Source: Methylotuvimicrobium alcaliphilum 20Z (GTDB lineage Bacteria; Pseudomonadota; Gammaproteobacteria; Methylococcales; Methylomonadaceae). From it: a DNA stretch of 64,000 bases. The notes beneath the pieces were generated by a model. It was not told where the DNA came from. It was given only the letters and a program-made list of their open reading frames with translations, and did not search any database. The stretch spans positions 2,728,001-2,792,000 of the forward strand of contig NC_016112.1 of assembly GCF_000968535.2 (NCBI RefSeq), in the 5' to 3' direction. A program made the position numbers and the translations under genes. Below are positions 47,290 to 57,132 of the stretch, in pieces; position 1 is the first letter of the stretch; each line of letters opens with the position of its first letter.

Positions 47290-48252
47290 TTGAACGTGCA
47301 ATACTCTAAAGTTAGCGTGATAGCCCCCGCCCGTCTGCATATGGGTTTTATCGATTTGAGCGGCGCGCTGGGGCGTCACTTCGGCAGCATCGGCGTCGCG
47401 CTGAATGAAATCAACACCCGCTTAAGTATTAGACCGGCCGATCATTTGACCGTAACCGGGATGTCCGCTTCTCGAGCCGAAAAATGTGCGCGCAAACTCT
47501 GTACGGCACTCAATCTTCCCGAGTCATTCAGCATCGATGTCGAAACGTCGATCCCGGAACATGTCGGATTAGGCTCCGGTACGCAAATGTCGCTGGCGGT
47601 CGGCATGGGCTTGAACCATTATTACGGCTTAAATCTGACGGTTCGCGATATCGCGCGATTAACCGATAGAGGCATGCGTTCGGGTATCGGCATCGGTGTT
47701 TTTGAACGCGGAGGACTGGTTGTCGATGGCGGACGGGGCGAGCGAACAGTGACCCCCCCGGTATTAGCGCACATGCAAATTCCCGACGATTGGCGCTTTA
47801 TTTTAGCGTTCGACAAACGCGGACAAGGCTTGCATGGTAAACAAGAAGTTCAGGCTTTCGAAGCGCTACCCCCATTTCCGCAACAAGAAGCGGCCAGGCT
47901 TTGTTATTTATTGATGATGCAAGGATTACCTGCCGTTGCCGAACAAGATCTTGTCAAATTCGGCGAAGTCGTTACGCAATTGCAGCGCTCGGTCGGCGAA
48001 CATTTCGCTCCGGCACAGGGCGGCATTTTCACCAGCCCGGAAGTTGCCGAATCCATGGCATGGCTGGAAGCGCAAGGTTGCGTCGCTATCGGCCAAACTT
48101 CATGGGGGCCAACCGGCTTTTGCGCTTTGCTGGGAGCCGAGCAAGCCGAAGCGATCACCGAACAAGCGCGCCGACAATTTTCACGCCATCCTCATTTGAG
48201 TTTTGTCACGGTCGGCGTCAGTAACAGCGGCGGCCAAGTATCGGCCGTCTAA
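47290..48252 (+). CDS. mptG: Beta-ribofuranosylaminobenzene 5'-phosphate synthase
   Basis: The protein has 320 residues, starting at TTG (47290) or a GTG shortly after. It is a GHMP-kinase-like protein with APARLHMGFIDLSGALGRHFGSIGVAL at the N-terminus, EHVGLGSGTQMSLAVG (phosphate loop-like) and RSGIGIGVFERGGLVVDGG. Beta-RFAP synthase joins 4-aminobenzoate with PRPP in the first committed step of methanopterin side chain synthesis. It leads a plus-strand set of C1 genes up to fae. The function is firm from family signature; the exact product (H4MPT or dephospho-form) is not shown. Confidence 0.92.
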   Translation: MNVQYSKVSVIAPARLHMGFIDLSGALGRHFGSIGVALNEINTRLSIRPADHLTVTGMSASRAEKCARKLCTALNLPESFSIDVETSIPEHVGLGSGTQMSLAVGMGLNHYYGLNLTVRDIARLTDRGMRSGIGIGVFERGGLVVDGGRGERTVTPPVLAHMQIPDDWRFILAFDKRGQGLHGKQEVQAFEALPPFPQQEAARLCYLLMMQGLPAVAEQDLVKFGEVVTQLQRSVGEHFAPAQGGIFTSPEVAESMAWLEAQGCVAIGQTSWGPTGFCALLGAEQAEAITEQARRQFSRHPHLSFVTVGVSNSGGQVSAV

Positions 48253-48325
48253 TTCGCTTATTGATTCCTAAAGCCGGCACATACTCGCTTAAGCGATAGA
48301 CTTTTAACATCATAAACTGCCATTT

Positions 48326-49420
48326 TTGAATCCCAGCATTAACAAACCTATTTTGATTATTGCCAACTCCGGCCGCATGCTGGCCGAGGCAGCCTGCCGG
48401 TCGGGGTTCATACCGTGGGTAATCGATTTGTTTGCCGACCAAGATACCCTGAAATATTCCGAACGGGTATTTCGAATCGAAGCATTGGACGAACCCTTTT
48501 TAAAAGCCATTGTTGCCGATTTCAGCTCCCTGAACCCGATGTCTCCAGCGGTATATGGCAGCGGCCTCGAGCATTATCCCAAGGCGCTCGAGCTCATTAG
48601 CTGCGAATGCGAATTAGTCGGCAACGATATAAAAACCGTTCGACTGATTCAGCAAAAAAAATGTTTTTTCGAATTACTCGATCATTTGGAGATAAACTAT
48701 CCGCGCGTCTCCTTCACGGAACCGAAAGGGGCTGAGCAATGGTTGGTCAAATCCGAAAGCGGTGAAGGCGGCCACGGTATTCGCCTGTTTCGAAACGGCA
48801 TGCCGACCCAAAGAAATATGTACTGGCAAAAATATATCGAAGGGACAGCCTGCTCCGCTTTATTTCTTGCAGACGGAAAAAATATTCGAATTATCGGTTT
48901 CCATGCGCAGTGGTGCGAAAACCTGAATGCCGACCAACCCTTCCTATTTGCCGGCGTCATCAATCGCTGCCCCCTGTCCGCCGAGCAAGCCGATATCATT
49001 CATTCGTGGATCACCGCCCTTGTGCGGGCAATCCCGCTTAAAGGCCTCAACACGCTCGATTTCATTATCCAAGGTGAGCGAATTTATGTATTAGAGGTCA
49101 ATCCCCGCCCATCGGCCAGCATGCAATTATATGATGGCGATTTATTCGGGGCGCATCTCAATGCCTGTCGGGGCATCTTAGACAATACGAACTTTACGAG
49201 TCGTACGGTTTGCGCTTATCGAATCATTTACGCCGACAGAAGCATCACTATTCCCGATGCCTTTTGCTGGCCGAAAGCCTGCCGGGATTTACCGATTGCC
49301 GGCTCGATAATTCGCAAAGGACAGCCTATATGCAGTATCATTGCCCGCGATATAAACGTTCGGAACGTTCATCGGCAATTGAACGAAATCCGGCAAACCA
49401 TTTTTCAATCATTCAATTAA
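48326..49420 (+). CDS. ATP-grasp enzyme of the H4MPT cluster
   Basis: The protein has 364 residues, starting at TTG; no good Shine-Dalgarno is visible. It has an ATP-grasp fold with a PreATP-grasp part (ILIIANSGRMLAEAACRSGFIPWVID), VGNDIKTVRLIQQKKCFFELL, VKSESGEGGHGIRLF and VLEVNPRPSASMQLYDGDLFGAHL, whose EVNPR gives the metal-binding Glu/Asn. The reaction is not known; ATP-grasp genes of this kind recur next to mch and fae in methylotrophs and are required for or associated with cofactor synthesis. It is distinct from the RimK-like protein at 50431 and the MfnD-like protein at 58424. It starts 74 bases after the mptG stop. Confidence 0.82.
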   Translation: MNPSINKPILIIANSGRMLAEAACRSGFIPWVIDLFADQDTLKYSERVFRIEALDEPFLKAIVADFSSLNPMSPAVYGSGLEHYPKALELISCECELVGNDIKTVRLIQQKKCFFELLDHLEINYPRVSFTEPKGAEQWLVKSESGEGGHGIRLFRNGMPTQRNMYWQKYIEGTACSALFLADGKNIRIIGFHAQWCENLNADQPFLFAGVINRCPLSAEQADIIHSWITALVRAIPLKGLNTLDFIIQGERIYVLEVNPRPSASMQLYDGDLFGAHLNACRGILDNTNFTSRTVCAYRIIYADRSITIPDAFCWPKACRDLPIAGSIIRKGQPICSIIARDINVRNVHRQLNEIRQTIFQSFN

Positions 49421-49434
49421 AGGTGTTTTAGGTC

Positions 49435-50418
49435 ATGGCATCAAAAGCGAGCGTTAATAGACTAGCGCAGCCTCTGGTTAGAGAACTCATCGAAAATGCG
49501 GCTAAATTACGAGTCGGCGTAGAAAAATTGGCGAACGGCTGCACCATCATCGACGCCGGCATCGACATGCCGGGCGGTTTGGAAGCAGGCCGAATCATTG
49601 CCGAAATTTGTTTGGGCGGCATGGGCTCGGTCTCTATCTCGCACAGTTGTTACACCGCGAATTGGCCATTGACAGTCAATGTGCATACCGGTAACCCGGT
49701 CTTGGCCTGTCTCGGCAGCCAATACGCCGGCTGGAGTTTGTCGCATGAAAAATATTACGCGCTCGGCTCCGGTCCTGCACGGGCCATGGCGGTCAAAATC
49801 AAGGATGGCCAACAAGAGCCTGTCGAGGAGCTATACAAAGAATTGGCCTATCGCGACGATGCGGAAAACACCGTATTGGTGATCGAAAACGATGCGATCC
49901 CGCCGCTCGAAATCGTCGAAAAAGTAGCAAACGCTTGTCAAGTAGACCCTTGCAACTTAACCATCATCGTCACGCCGACCAGCAGCCTGGCAGGCGGCGT
50001 TCAGGTCGTCGCACGGGTTTTGGAAGTTGCGATGCACAAGGCGCATGCCTTGCATTTTCCGCTGGAAAACATCGTCGATGGTAGCGGCAGCGCGCCAATC
50101 TGCCCGCCGCATCCGGATTTTATCAAGGCGATGGGGCGCACCAACGATGCGATATTGTTCGCGGGGCAAGTTCATATTTTCGTCAAAGGCAGCGACGAAG
50201 CAGCCGAGAAGCTCGCAAAAGAGTTGCCTAGCTCGACTTCGAAGGATTACGGCAAACCGTTCGCGCAAGTCTTCAAAGAATACAATTACGACTTTTTCAA
50301 GGTCGATGCAATGCTGTTCAGCCCTGCAAGTGTCATCGTGACCGCAGTCGAATCCGGTAAGAGTTTCCGCGCCGGCAAACTCGACAATGCGTTGCTCGAT
50401 CAATCGTTCGGCGCTTAA
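49435..50418 (+). CDS. mch: Methenyl-H4MPT cyclohydrolase
   Basis: The protein has 327 residues, the usual Mch length. It opens [56 protein letters not shown], characteristic of Mch; [34 protein letters not shown] and [25 protein letters not shown] are further family blocks. It hydrolyses N5,N10-methenyl-H4MPT to N5-formyl-H4MPT, between MtdB and the formyltransferase complex in formaldehyde oxidation. It starts 14 bases after the ATP-grasp gene and precedes the RimK-like gene by 12 bases. Confidence 0.97.
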   Translation: MASKASVNRLAQPLVRELIENAAKLRVGVEKLANGCTIIDAGIDMPGGLEAGRIIAEICLGGMGSVSISHSCYTANWPLTVNVHTGNPVLACLGSQYAGWSLSHEKYYALGSGPARAMAVKIKDGQQEPVEELYKELAYRDDAENTVLVIENDAIPPLEIVEKVANACQVDPCNLTIIVTPTSSLAGGVQVVARVLEVAMHKAHALHFPLENIVDGSGSAPICPPHPDFIKAMGRTNDAILFAGQVHIFVKGSDEAAEKLAKELPSSTSKDYGKPFAQVFKEYNYDFFKVDAMLFSPASVIVTAVESGKSFRAGKLDNALLDQSFGA

Positions 50419-50430
50419 GAGTTTCGACAC

Positions 50431-51351
50431 ATGGGTAGAATTGCCGTTTTCACAGACGATCCGGGTTGGCACGGCAAAGCATTGCGTCTTGCATTCGCCG
50501 CTCGCGGCTATTCGGCGGACTATGTATCGTTAACTGAGTGCCGCTTGAATCTGGTTTCGGAAGGACTTCCTGTTTCGATTCCGGGTTTCGAGCATGCCCT
50601 GCCCGACGCCGTGTTTGTCCGCGGCGTACCGGGCGGCTCCCTCGAGGAAGTCGTGTTTTATCTCGACATCCTCCATGCGCTGAAGATCATCGGCGTTCCG
50701 GTGTACAACGACGCCGGAGCAATCGAACGCAGCGTCGACAAGGCGATGACCAGCTTCCTGCTTCGGCAAAACGGTTTGCCGACGCCTCCGACCTGGGTTT
50801 TACGCGATAGAAAAGAAGCATTGGCCATCGCCGAATGCGAACTCGCGCAAGGCCGCATGATCATCAGCAAACCTTTATTCGGCTCGCAAGGCGAAGGCGT
50901 CCGACGCATCGAAAAAATGCTGGATTTGTTTTGGTTAACCGGCAGCCGCGGCATCTATTATTTGCAACGCTTTGTCGATTGTTACGGCGAAGGTTATTCC
51001 GATACGCGAGTATTCGTTATCAACGGCCGCGCGGTCGCCGCGATGCGGAGGAAAGGTACATTTTGGTTGAATAATGTTGCCAAAGGTGCTAGTTGCGAAC
51101 GGGTCCAATTGGAATCCGAATTATCGAAATTAGCTATCAAGACAGCGGAAGTCGTCAAAATGGACTATGCCGGCGTCGATATCATTCGCGAAAAAAACGG
51201 CGATTACACCGTAATCGAGGTCAACAGCATTCCCGCATGGAAGGGCCTGCAAAGCGTTTGTGATATCAATATCGCCGAATTACTCGTCGAGGATTTGCTG
51301 GACAGGCATGTCGGCGATCATCGCCCCGAATTGCAAACGGTTGCCTCATGA
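50431..51351 (+). CDS. RimK-like ATP-grasp ligase of the H4MPT cluster
   Basis: The protein has 306 residues. It is an ATP-grasp of the RimK type: DKAMTSFLLRQNGLPTPPTWVL, MIISKPLFGSQGEGVRRI (ATP loop), YYLQRFVD, VKMDYAGVDIIREKNGDYTVIEVNSIPAWKGLQ (catalytic Asp and EVNS metal site). Archaeal relatives such as MptN add glutamate to H4MPT, so a glutamate ligase in cofactor maturation is a reasonable guess; orf17-type proteins of Methylobacterium are likely homologues. The 3' end overlaps the CitG-like start by four bases (ATGA). Confidence 0.85.
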   Translation: MGRIAVFTDDPGWHGKALRLAFAARGYSADYVSLTECRLNLVSEGLPVSIPGFEHALPDAVFVRGVPGGSLEEVVFYLDILHALKIIGVPVYNDAGAIERSVDKAMTSFLLRQNGLPTPPTWVLRDRKEALAIAECELAQGRMIISKPLFGSQGEGVRRIEKMLDLFWLTGSRGIYYLQRFVDCYGEGYSDTRVFVINGRAVAAMRRKGTFWLNNVAKGASCERVQLESELSKLAIKTAEVVKMDYAGVDIIREKNGDYTVIEVNSIPAWKGLQSVCDINIAELLVEDLLDRHVGDHRPELQTVAS

Positions 51352-52208
51352 TGACTATCGAAACGCTTGAAGATTTGTACCGACAAGCTTGCGAGATCGA
51401 ATTACAGGCTTTTAAGCCGGGCAACGTCAGTGTTCATGCAGACGGGCACGACATGTCCGTCGATGATTTCAGAATCAGCGCAAAGGTCAGCGCACCGCAT
51501 ATCGCAAATCCAAATTACTCGCTTGGCGAAAAAATTTATTATGCGATCAAGGCCACGCGCGATGCAGTCGGCTGTAATACCAATCTGGGCATTGTTTTAT
51601 TATGCGCGCCACTTCTTCAAGCCGCATTATTACGAAAACCGAATTCGACGTTAAGACAAGCTTTACACGACGTATTAAATAATACGTCAGTCGACGATGC
51701 CGACTGGGTCTTCAAAGCGATCGTTTTAGCCTCTCCGGGCGGTTTAGGCCACTCATCCGAACAAGACGTTTCAGAGCGGCCGGCTGTCAATTTGACCGAA
51801 GCGATGCGAATAGCGGCCGACAAGGATCGCATCGCTTTACAGTACTGCTCGGATTATAAAGATATTTTTGATTTCGGAGTTTTAAGGTATAATGCTTGGC
51901 TAACTCGATGGGCTGAAGCTAATTGGGCGGCTGTAGCAGTCTATGTCGGGTTGCTGAGCCTTTATCCCGATAGTCATATCGAGCGGAAATACGGCAATCG
52001 CTTTACGCTTTCGGTGACATCCAAAATGGACATGGTTAACCAAGCCCTGCAAGATTCTGATAATCCGAAAGAAATCGAACCTTTACTGCGTAGGATTGAC
52101 GCGGAATTTAAATCCGAAGGCATCAATCCGGGTACGACGGCCGATTTAACGGTAGCGACGATTTTAGCGGTATTTCTGGAGGATCATATTAGCAATTCGA
52201 ATTGCTAA
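51348..52208 (+). CDS. Triphosphoribosyl-dephospho-CoA synthase-like protein (CitG/MdcB family)
   Basis: The protein has 286 residues. Conserved blocks of the CitG/MdcB family are present: KPGNVSVHADGHDM, DAVGCNTNLGIVLLCAPLL, LASPGGLGHSSEQDV and NPGTTADLTVATILAVFLE. The known family makes triphosphoribosyl-dephospho-CoA for citrate/malonate lyases, but no lyase genes are near. In methylotrophs such a gene lies regularly with mch and fae (orf7 type), so a pterin-cofactor role, possibly phosphoribosyl transfer, is inferred. The four-base overlap with the RimK-like gene shows coupling. It ends 82 bases before fae. Confidence 0.85.
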   Translation: MMTIETLEDLYRQACEIELQAFKPGNVSVHADGHDMSVDDFRISAKVSAPHIANPNYSLGEKIYYAIKATRDAVGCNTNLGIVLLCAPLLQAALLRKPNSTLRQALHDVLNNTSVDDADWVFKAIVLASPGGLGHSSEQDVSERPAVNLTEAMRIAADKDRIALQYCSDYKDIFDFGVLRYNAWLTRWAEANWAAVAVYVGLLSLYPDSHIERKYGNRFTLSVTSKMDMVNQALQDSDNPKEIEPLLRRIDAEFKSEGINPGTTADLTVATILAVFLEDHISNSNC

Positions 52209-52290
52209 TGGGTCTTCAAAACGGATTTACACTTAAAGTAAATAAATTAATTCTCACTGTTCATATTATTCTTCAAAGGAGACAACTAGC

Positions 52291-52800
52291 ATGGCTAAAA
52301 TCAACAACCTGCGCGTAGGCGAATCATTGGTAGGTGACGGCAACGAAGTTGCGCACATCGACTTGATCATCGGCCCACGCGGCTCGGCTGCCGAAACCGC
52401 TTTCGCTAACTGCTTGACTAACAACAAAGACGGTTTCTCCAGCTTGTTGGCTGTTGTTGCACCTAACCTGATGGTTAAACCTGCAACTGTTATGTTCAAC
52501 AAAGTCACCATCAAAGGCTCGAAACAAGCCGTTCAAATGTTCGGCCCTGCGCAACGCGGCGTAGCCATGGCTGTTGCGGATTCAGTTGAAAACGGCACCA
52601 TTCCTGCCGATGAAGCTGACAACCTGTTCATTTCTGTTGGTGTTTTCATTCACTGGATGGCTGAAGACGACGCAAAAATTCAACAATACAACTACGAAGC
52701 GACTAAAGAAGCTATCGAACGCGCTGTTGCCGGCTCTCCAACAGCTCAAGAAGTTGTTGCTGCTAAAGCCACTGCAACACACCCATTCGCTGCCAACTAA
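52291..52800 (+). CDS. fae: Formaldehyde-activating enzyme
   Basis: The protein has 169 residues. [25 protein letters not shown] contains the likely catalytic His22 (equivalent to the family's active-site His), and [47 protein letters not shown] completes the family signature. It condenses formaldehyde with H4MPT to methylene-H4MPT. The strong AAGGAG Shine-Dalgarno, use of preferred codons (AAC, GCT, GTT, CGC) unlike its neighbours, and a strong terminator all fit very high expression. It may have its own promoter in the 82-base gap (TTTACA at 52226), which is weak evidence. Confidence 0.98.
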   Translation: MAKINNLRVGESLVGDGNEVAHIDLIIGPRGSAAETAFANCLTNNKDGFSSLLAVVAPNLMVKPATVMFNKVTIKGSKQAVQMFGPAQRGVAMAVADSVENGTIPADEADNLFISVGVFIHWMAEDDAKIQQYNYEATKEAIERAVAGSPTAQEVVAAKATATHPFAAN

Positions 52801-52825
52801 AATTTAGCTCGGCATAGAATGACCA

Positions 52826-52854
52826 AAAACCCCGGCTAGCCCGGGGTTTTTTTT
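52826..52854 (+). terminator. Rho-independent terminator of fae
   Basis: ACCCCGG at 52829-52835 pairs with CCGGGGT at 52841-52847 around a 5-base loop, followed by a run of eight T. It lies 26 bases after the fae stop. Confidence 0.95.
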
Positions 52855-52953
52855 GCCTAAAATAAATTGGATAGCGGTTAGCAGTGAGTAGTAAGCGGCA
52901 GAATCAGGGCTTTTATCCTACTACTCCCTTTATCCTGAATTCGGCAGTTTTAT

Positions 52954-53101
52954 ACCATGAAGTTCATGAAGGACTTCAAGAAATTAACTAAATCTTCTCG
53001 CTAACCATTTTGGTGAGCGAAAGCTCTATTCAAACGCGTAATAAGTTATTGAATTAACTTCCTATTCTTCATGATCTTCATGGTGAAATGCTTTTTCTAG
53101 G
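52954..53101. repeat. Family E inverted repeat (148 bp)
   Basis: ACCATGAAGTTCATGAAG at 52954 faces CTTCATGATCTTCATGGT near 53066-53083 (17 of 18 paired), followed by GAAATGCTTTTTCTAGG as at 19019-19035. It lies between the fae terminator and the insertion sequence. Non-coding. Confidence 0.6.
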
Positions 53102-53151
53102 TTTATACTCAAAAATGGCTAACTTTATGAAGGTATGGGGGGGGTGTGGCT

Positions 53152-54583
53152 CATAAGCGCCAACTTAAGAATCTAAGTATTTGATTAAGTAAGACTAACG
53201 CCACCTCCCCGACCTTCAATAATGAGCTCCAAAACACGCCCCGGCAAACCCTGAAGCTTTCTCTTGCGCGGACGCTCACAGAGGCTTTTTGTGCAGTCAT
53301 CGATAAATCGCTTATTTATTGGAAAACAAGCCGTAAGTCCTGCCTTGATCTCATTGGCGATCGTGCGCCATAAACGCCAATGGGTAATCGAACGATCACC
53401 GTCCATTGTGGTGGCCGCCCGGCCGAATCGGCGCTGCGCTATTTTTTGAGTCACTGCAGCAAACAGTAACTTGCCATGCAAATATAAATCCGCCAGCTTG
53501 CTGTCTTTTCGGGCGCGTAGCCGGTCGATATCAAGCAAGCTCTTTAGCCGCTTTATGACCAGCTCCACTTGCCAGCGAACCCGGTAGAGCTCAGCGATTG
53601 ATTTCGTGTCGAGCAGCGCTTCGGGGAGCGAAGTAAAAATCAACACCCAGCCGCTCAGCATCAAGGTCTTTTGGCTCGCCGTGCGACCTTTATCACGCGC
53701 GCGTTGTTTCGCTTTGCGGCGTGCTTGCGCCGCCTGTTCCGGCGGTAACGGCATCGCATGCACCACGCCTTCAATACGTTTGTCTTGATGGCACAGATAA
53801 ACGGGTATCGCACCCGGCTGACCATTCAAATCGCGTATGCGCTGTTCCCAATCGATTTTAACACCTTTCGGTTCGTTGCACCGTTCGTAAAGGGTCATGC
53901 TGTGTGGATTGTAGCGCAGCACGACGTGGCCGCCGCGATCAATGACCGGGACTAAAGACTTCGGTTGGTTGTAGCCTCGATCAAGCAACGCGACATCACC
54001 TGCAGTCAACTGATAGTGATCCAAGCTCTCGCCGACTTTATCGGTCGTGACGTTGACCTCGCGGAGTGTCAAGCTCATCAAGTCGATCGCCACATGCAAG
54101 CGATACGTTGTTTCTTTCGCGCCGGGTTCTTGCACGGTCGAACCGTCAATCACAATGAAATTCAAGGAGCCATTGTTAATCTGTTTATCCAATCCGAACA
54201 CACGCTTCAGTAACGACTTGATCCACGCCACGCAGGCCGCCAGTCGCTTGGTCACCGCCGTGTCGCTCAAATAGCCTTGAAGCTTGGCAACTTCGCCGGC
54301 ACAGCTGCGCAACGACAAGTCCAGTCCGCAATACAACAGGACTAACTGTAATAATTGCAACGGTGATCGGATTTTCCGTGCCCGTGCAAACGCCTGTAAT
54401 TCATAGGCCTGCTCCTGGAAATCTGCTGGAAGCTCTTGCAAAAAGTCATCAAAAAGGGTATCTGTTAGCTGTGGCTGCTTCATAGGGATTTTCACTTTCG
54501 TCGGTAAAAATACTCTATGTTGTGGCCACATCTTGATTTTTCAACTGTGAATCAAGGTCTTGCGTCTTAAGTTGGCGCTTATG
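53152..54583 (-). mobile_element. Complete IS4-family insertion sequence (1432 bp)
   Basis: Perfect 19-bp inverted ends CATAAGCGCCAACTTAAGA lie at 53152-53170 and 54565-54583. The 11-bp direct repeat GGGGTGTGGCT flanks it at 53141-53151 and 54584-54594. A single intact transposase gene fills it. The surrounding sequence before insertion was an inverted repeat: TGAAGGTATGGGG (53128) against CCCCATACTTTCA (ending 54630), so the element landed in a hairpin. Confidence 0.95.
53185..54531 (-). CDS. IS4 family transposase
   Basis: The protein has 448 residues (or about 432 if the ATG at 54483 is used). DDE catalytic residues appear in VIDGSTVQEPG, LLDRGYNQPKSL and the third-block Glu of YRVRWQVELVIKRLKSL, which also matches the IS4 signature Y-x2-R-x3-E-x6-K. 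There is a Lys/Arg-rich insert (ARRKAKQRARDKGRTASQK) and a basic C-terminus. No frameshift or stop is seen, so it may be active. It is oriented opposite to fae and lies wholly within the 19-bp inverted ends. Confidence 0.95.
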   Translation of the reverse strand: MWPQHRVFLPTKVKIPMKQPQLTDTLFDDFLQELPADFQEQAYELQAFARARKIRSPLQLLQLVLLYCGLDLSLRSCAGEVAKLQGYLSDTAVTKRLAACVAWIKSLLKRVFGLDKQINNGSLNFIVIDGSTVQEPGAKETTYRLHVAIDLMSLTLREVNVTTDKVGESLDHYQLTAGDVALLDRGYNQPKSLVPVIDRGGHVVLRYNPHSMTLYERCNEPKGVKIDWEQRIRDLNGQPGAIPVYLCHQDKRIEGVVHAMPLPPEQAAQARRKAKQRARDKGRTASQKTLMLSGWVLIFTSLPEALLDTKSIAELYRVRWQVELVIKRLKSLLDIDRLRARKDSKLADLYLHGKLLFAAVTQKIAQRRFGRAATTMDGDRSITHWRLWRTIANEIKAGLTACFPINKRFIDDCTKSLCERPRKRKLQGLPGRVLELIIEGRGGGVSLT

Positions 54584-54729
54584 GGGGTGTGGCTGCCGAC
54601 ATCTTCGCCGAACACGCCCCCATACTTTCAATGAAACTTAACTATTTTCAGCAAGATATCAATAGTATCCGTATTTTAGCTGGCTCGTTTTCAATGGAAC
54701 ATATATCCAACAAAAAGAACTAATAAGAC

Positions 54730-57132
54730 ATGAAAAAGATAAGAAGCATTGTGCTTTATTTGACGGCATTCGCATCGCTGACAGTTCTGATAGGGCTGGG
54801 CGGCACTTATTGGTTACTGCAAGAATCGATGCCGAAACTGGACGGCGAAATCGAATTGACAGGTCTTGTCGAGCCCGTTACAGTCGACTCCGATGAATTC
54901 GGAATACCCGCCGTACACGCCGAAAATCGCCTCGACGCGATTCGGGCACTCGGCTATCTAAGTGCGCGCGACCGCATATTTCAAATGGACTTGATGAGAC
55001 GAAAAACTGCAGGACGTCTAGCAGAAATATTCGGCGAAATGGCCGTCAGTAGCGACACCAGAGCCCGAACGCTCGGTTTCAATCAAGTTGCCGAAAAAAC
55101 GGTAACACAACTGCCGCGACGCCATAAGCGCTTCCTCGATGCCTATGCCGAAGGCGTCAACAGCTATATCGAGCAAACTAATGCCTTAACCTTTGAGTTT
55201 AGCGTATTGAATTATCGCCCCTCCCCTTGGCAAGCCGAAGACAGCATTCTGGTCATGCTCGGCATGTTCGATACGCTCACGGGTTGGACCGAAAGAGAGG
55301 AACGCATGTTGTCCGTGATGGAAAAAACCTTGCCTCCCGATCTGATTGCATTTTTGACACCGGACACCGACCGATTTACCGAGCAATTACAAGATTATCG
55401 CGAATCATCGCGACCGGCTCGGCCCATCCCTTTAGCCTCGATGACGGCGGCCCTTGATCAATATTCACCCGACGCCTTGAAAGTAGCCGGCGCCGTGCAA
55501 TTACACGACACTCTGCCGGGATCCAATGCGTGGGCCGTCAGCGGCAAGAAAACTCAGGACGGACGCGCAATACTTGCCAACGATATGCACTTAGGCATTA
55601 CCGTACCCAACTTATGGTATCGAATCGAAATTCATTATGCCGAAACTCATGCAAGCGGCGTGATGCTACCCGGCGTACCGATAATAATTGCCGGCAGCAA
55701 CAAGCATTTAGCTTGGGGAGCAACCAATCTTTCCGGTGATTTTCTGGATCTGGTCAGCCTTGAAATCAATCCTGACAACTCAAATGAATATCGTGTTGAC
55801 GGAGGCTGGCAACGATTTGAGCAACGGCGTGAAATCATCGCCGTGAAAGGAGGGGATTCTCGAGAAATAACAGTCAAACAAACGGAGTGGGGCCCGGTTG
55901 CCACCGAACCTCTGATAGATAACTTAGTGGCCGTCCGCTGGACCGCATTGGACCCTAACGCCATCAATATCGAATTAATCGACTTGGAGCAAAATCGAAC
56001 GTTGGAACAAGCCATTCCGACGATCAACCAAAGCGGCGGGCCGCAATTGAATTTTTTACTGGCCGATAAGACAGGCCGAGTCGCCTGGACGCTGATGGGA
56101 CGCATACCTAAGCGGTACGGCAACGACGGTTCGGTAAGCCGCTCTTGGGCGGACGGTTCCGTGGGCTGGAACGGTTATTTGGCCCCGGAGTCATTGCCGC
56201 GCACGATCGACCCGCCGGAAGGTATTTTAGTTTCGGCCAATGATCGTCGTTTCGGCAAAGACTATCCTCATATCATCGGACGACAGTTTGCCAACGGCTA
56301 TCGAGCTTATCGGATCACTGAGCGGCTTGGAGAAATCGAAATACTGAACGAACAAACGATGTTCGCATTACAACTCGATAGCAGGAGCGAATTTTATCAG
56401 TTTTACCAGCAATTGGCGTTATCGGTTCTGACGCCGAAAAATTTCGAGCAAGAACCGGAATTGACAGAATTGCGAGGCCACCTCCAGGCCTGGGACGGTA
56501 ATGCAGATAGAGATAGCTTAGGGTTTGCGTTATTGGTGGAATTTCGCAAGCAACTAGCCCATTCAGTATTCGCGCCTTTTATATCGGCATGCCGCAAATC
56601 GGATAAAAAGTTCAACTATTCTTGGACATACATCGACACACCATTACAACGGCTTTTAACTGAAAAGCCGGCTGAACTGTTACCTGACCCGGCGCGTTTT
56701 CAGGATTGGGATACGTTCATTCTAAACCAATTAAAAAAAAGCCTCGGTCGACTCAAAAACCTGTACCCCGAAGCAAGCTTTCCGGAACTGACTTGGGGAA
56801 AAATCAACCGAGCGCAATATCGTCATCCATTCTCAAGGGTATTGCCATGGGTCGGACGTTTCCTTGATATGCCGACGGACCCGTTATCGGGTTGCCCTTA
56901 TTGCGTTCGAGTGGCCGGTCCCGATTTCGGCGCCAGCGAACGACTTGTGGTTTCTCCACGTCATATCGATGAAGGAATTCTACACATGCCAGGCGGCCAA
57001 TCGAGCCATCCTTTATCGCCCCACTATCGCGACCAACAAGCATACTGGGTCGAAGGTTTACCGATACCGCTTCAGGCAGGAAAAACTGAGCATCGATTGA
57101 TTTTGCAGCCGCGGAGGGATAGTGAACAGTAA
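54730..57132 (+). CDS. Penicillin acylase family N-terminal nucleophile hydrolase
   Basis: The protein has 800 residues. An N-terminal membrane anchor or signal (IVLYLTAFASLTVLIGLGGTYWLL) is followed by the alpha-chain (GIPAVHAENRLDAIRALGYLSARDRIFQMDLMRR). The autoproteolytic site is LPGSNAWAVSG with Ser265 as the nucleophile that becomes the beta-chain N-terminus. Further family blocks are NDMHLGITVPNLWYRIEIHY and WGATNLSGDFLDLVSLEI; the C-terminal GQSSHPLSPHYRDQQAYWVEG is typical. Members cleave amide bonds of beta-lactam side chains or acyl-homoserine lactones; the true substrate is unknown. Its upstream region is cut by the insertion sequence, ending about 135 bases before the start. Confidence 0.92.
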   Translation: MKKIRSIVLYLTAFASLTVLIGLGGTYWLLQESMPKLDGEIELTGLVEPVTVDSDEFGIPAVHAENRLDAIRALGYLSARDRIFQMDLMRRKTAGRLAEIFGEMAVSSDTRARTLGFNQVAEKTVTQLPRRHKRFLDAYAEGVNSYIEQTNALTFEFSVLNYRPSPWQAEDSILVMLGMFDTLTGWTEREERMLSVMEKTLPPDLIAFLTPDTDRFTEQLQDYRESSRPARPIPLASMTAALDQYSPDALKVAGAVQLHDTLPGSNAWAVSGKKTQDGRAILANDMHLGITVPNLWYRIEIHYAETHASGVMLPGVPIIIAGSNKHLAWGATNLSGDFLDLVSLEINPDNSNEYRVDGGWQRFEQRREIIAVKGGDSREITVKQTEWGPVATEPLIDNLVAVRWTALDPNAINIELIDLEQNRTLEQAIPTINQSGGPQLNFLLADKTGRVAWTLMGRIPKRYGNDGSVSRSWADGSVGWNGYLAPESLPRTIDPPEGILVSANDRRFGKDYPHIIGRQFANGYRAYRITERLGEIEILNEQTMFALQLDSRSEFYQFYQQLALSVLTPKNFEQEPELTELRGHLQAWDGNADRDSLGFALLVEFRKQLAHSVFAPFISACRKSDKKFNYSWTYIDTPLQRLLTEKPAELLPDPARFQDWDTFILNQLKKSLGRLKNLYPEASFPELTWGKINRAQYRHPFSRVLPWVGRFLDMPTDPLSGCPYCVRVAGPDFGASERLVVSPRHIDEGILHMPGGQSSHPLSPHYRDQQAYWVEGLPIPLQAGKTEHRLILQPRRDSEQ

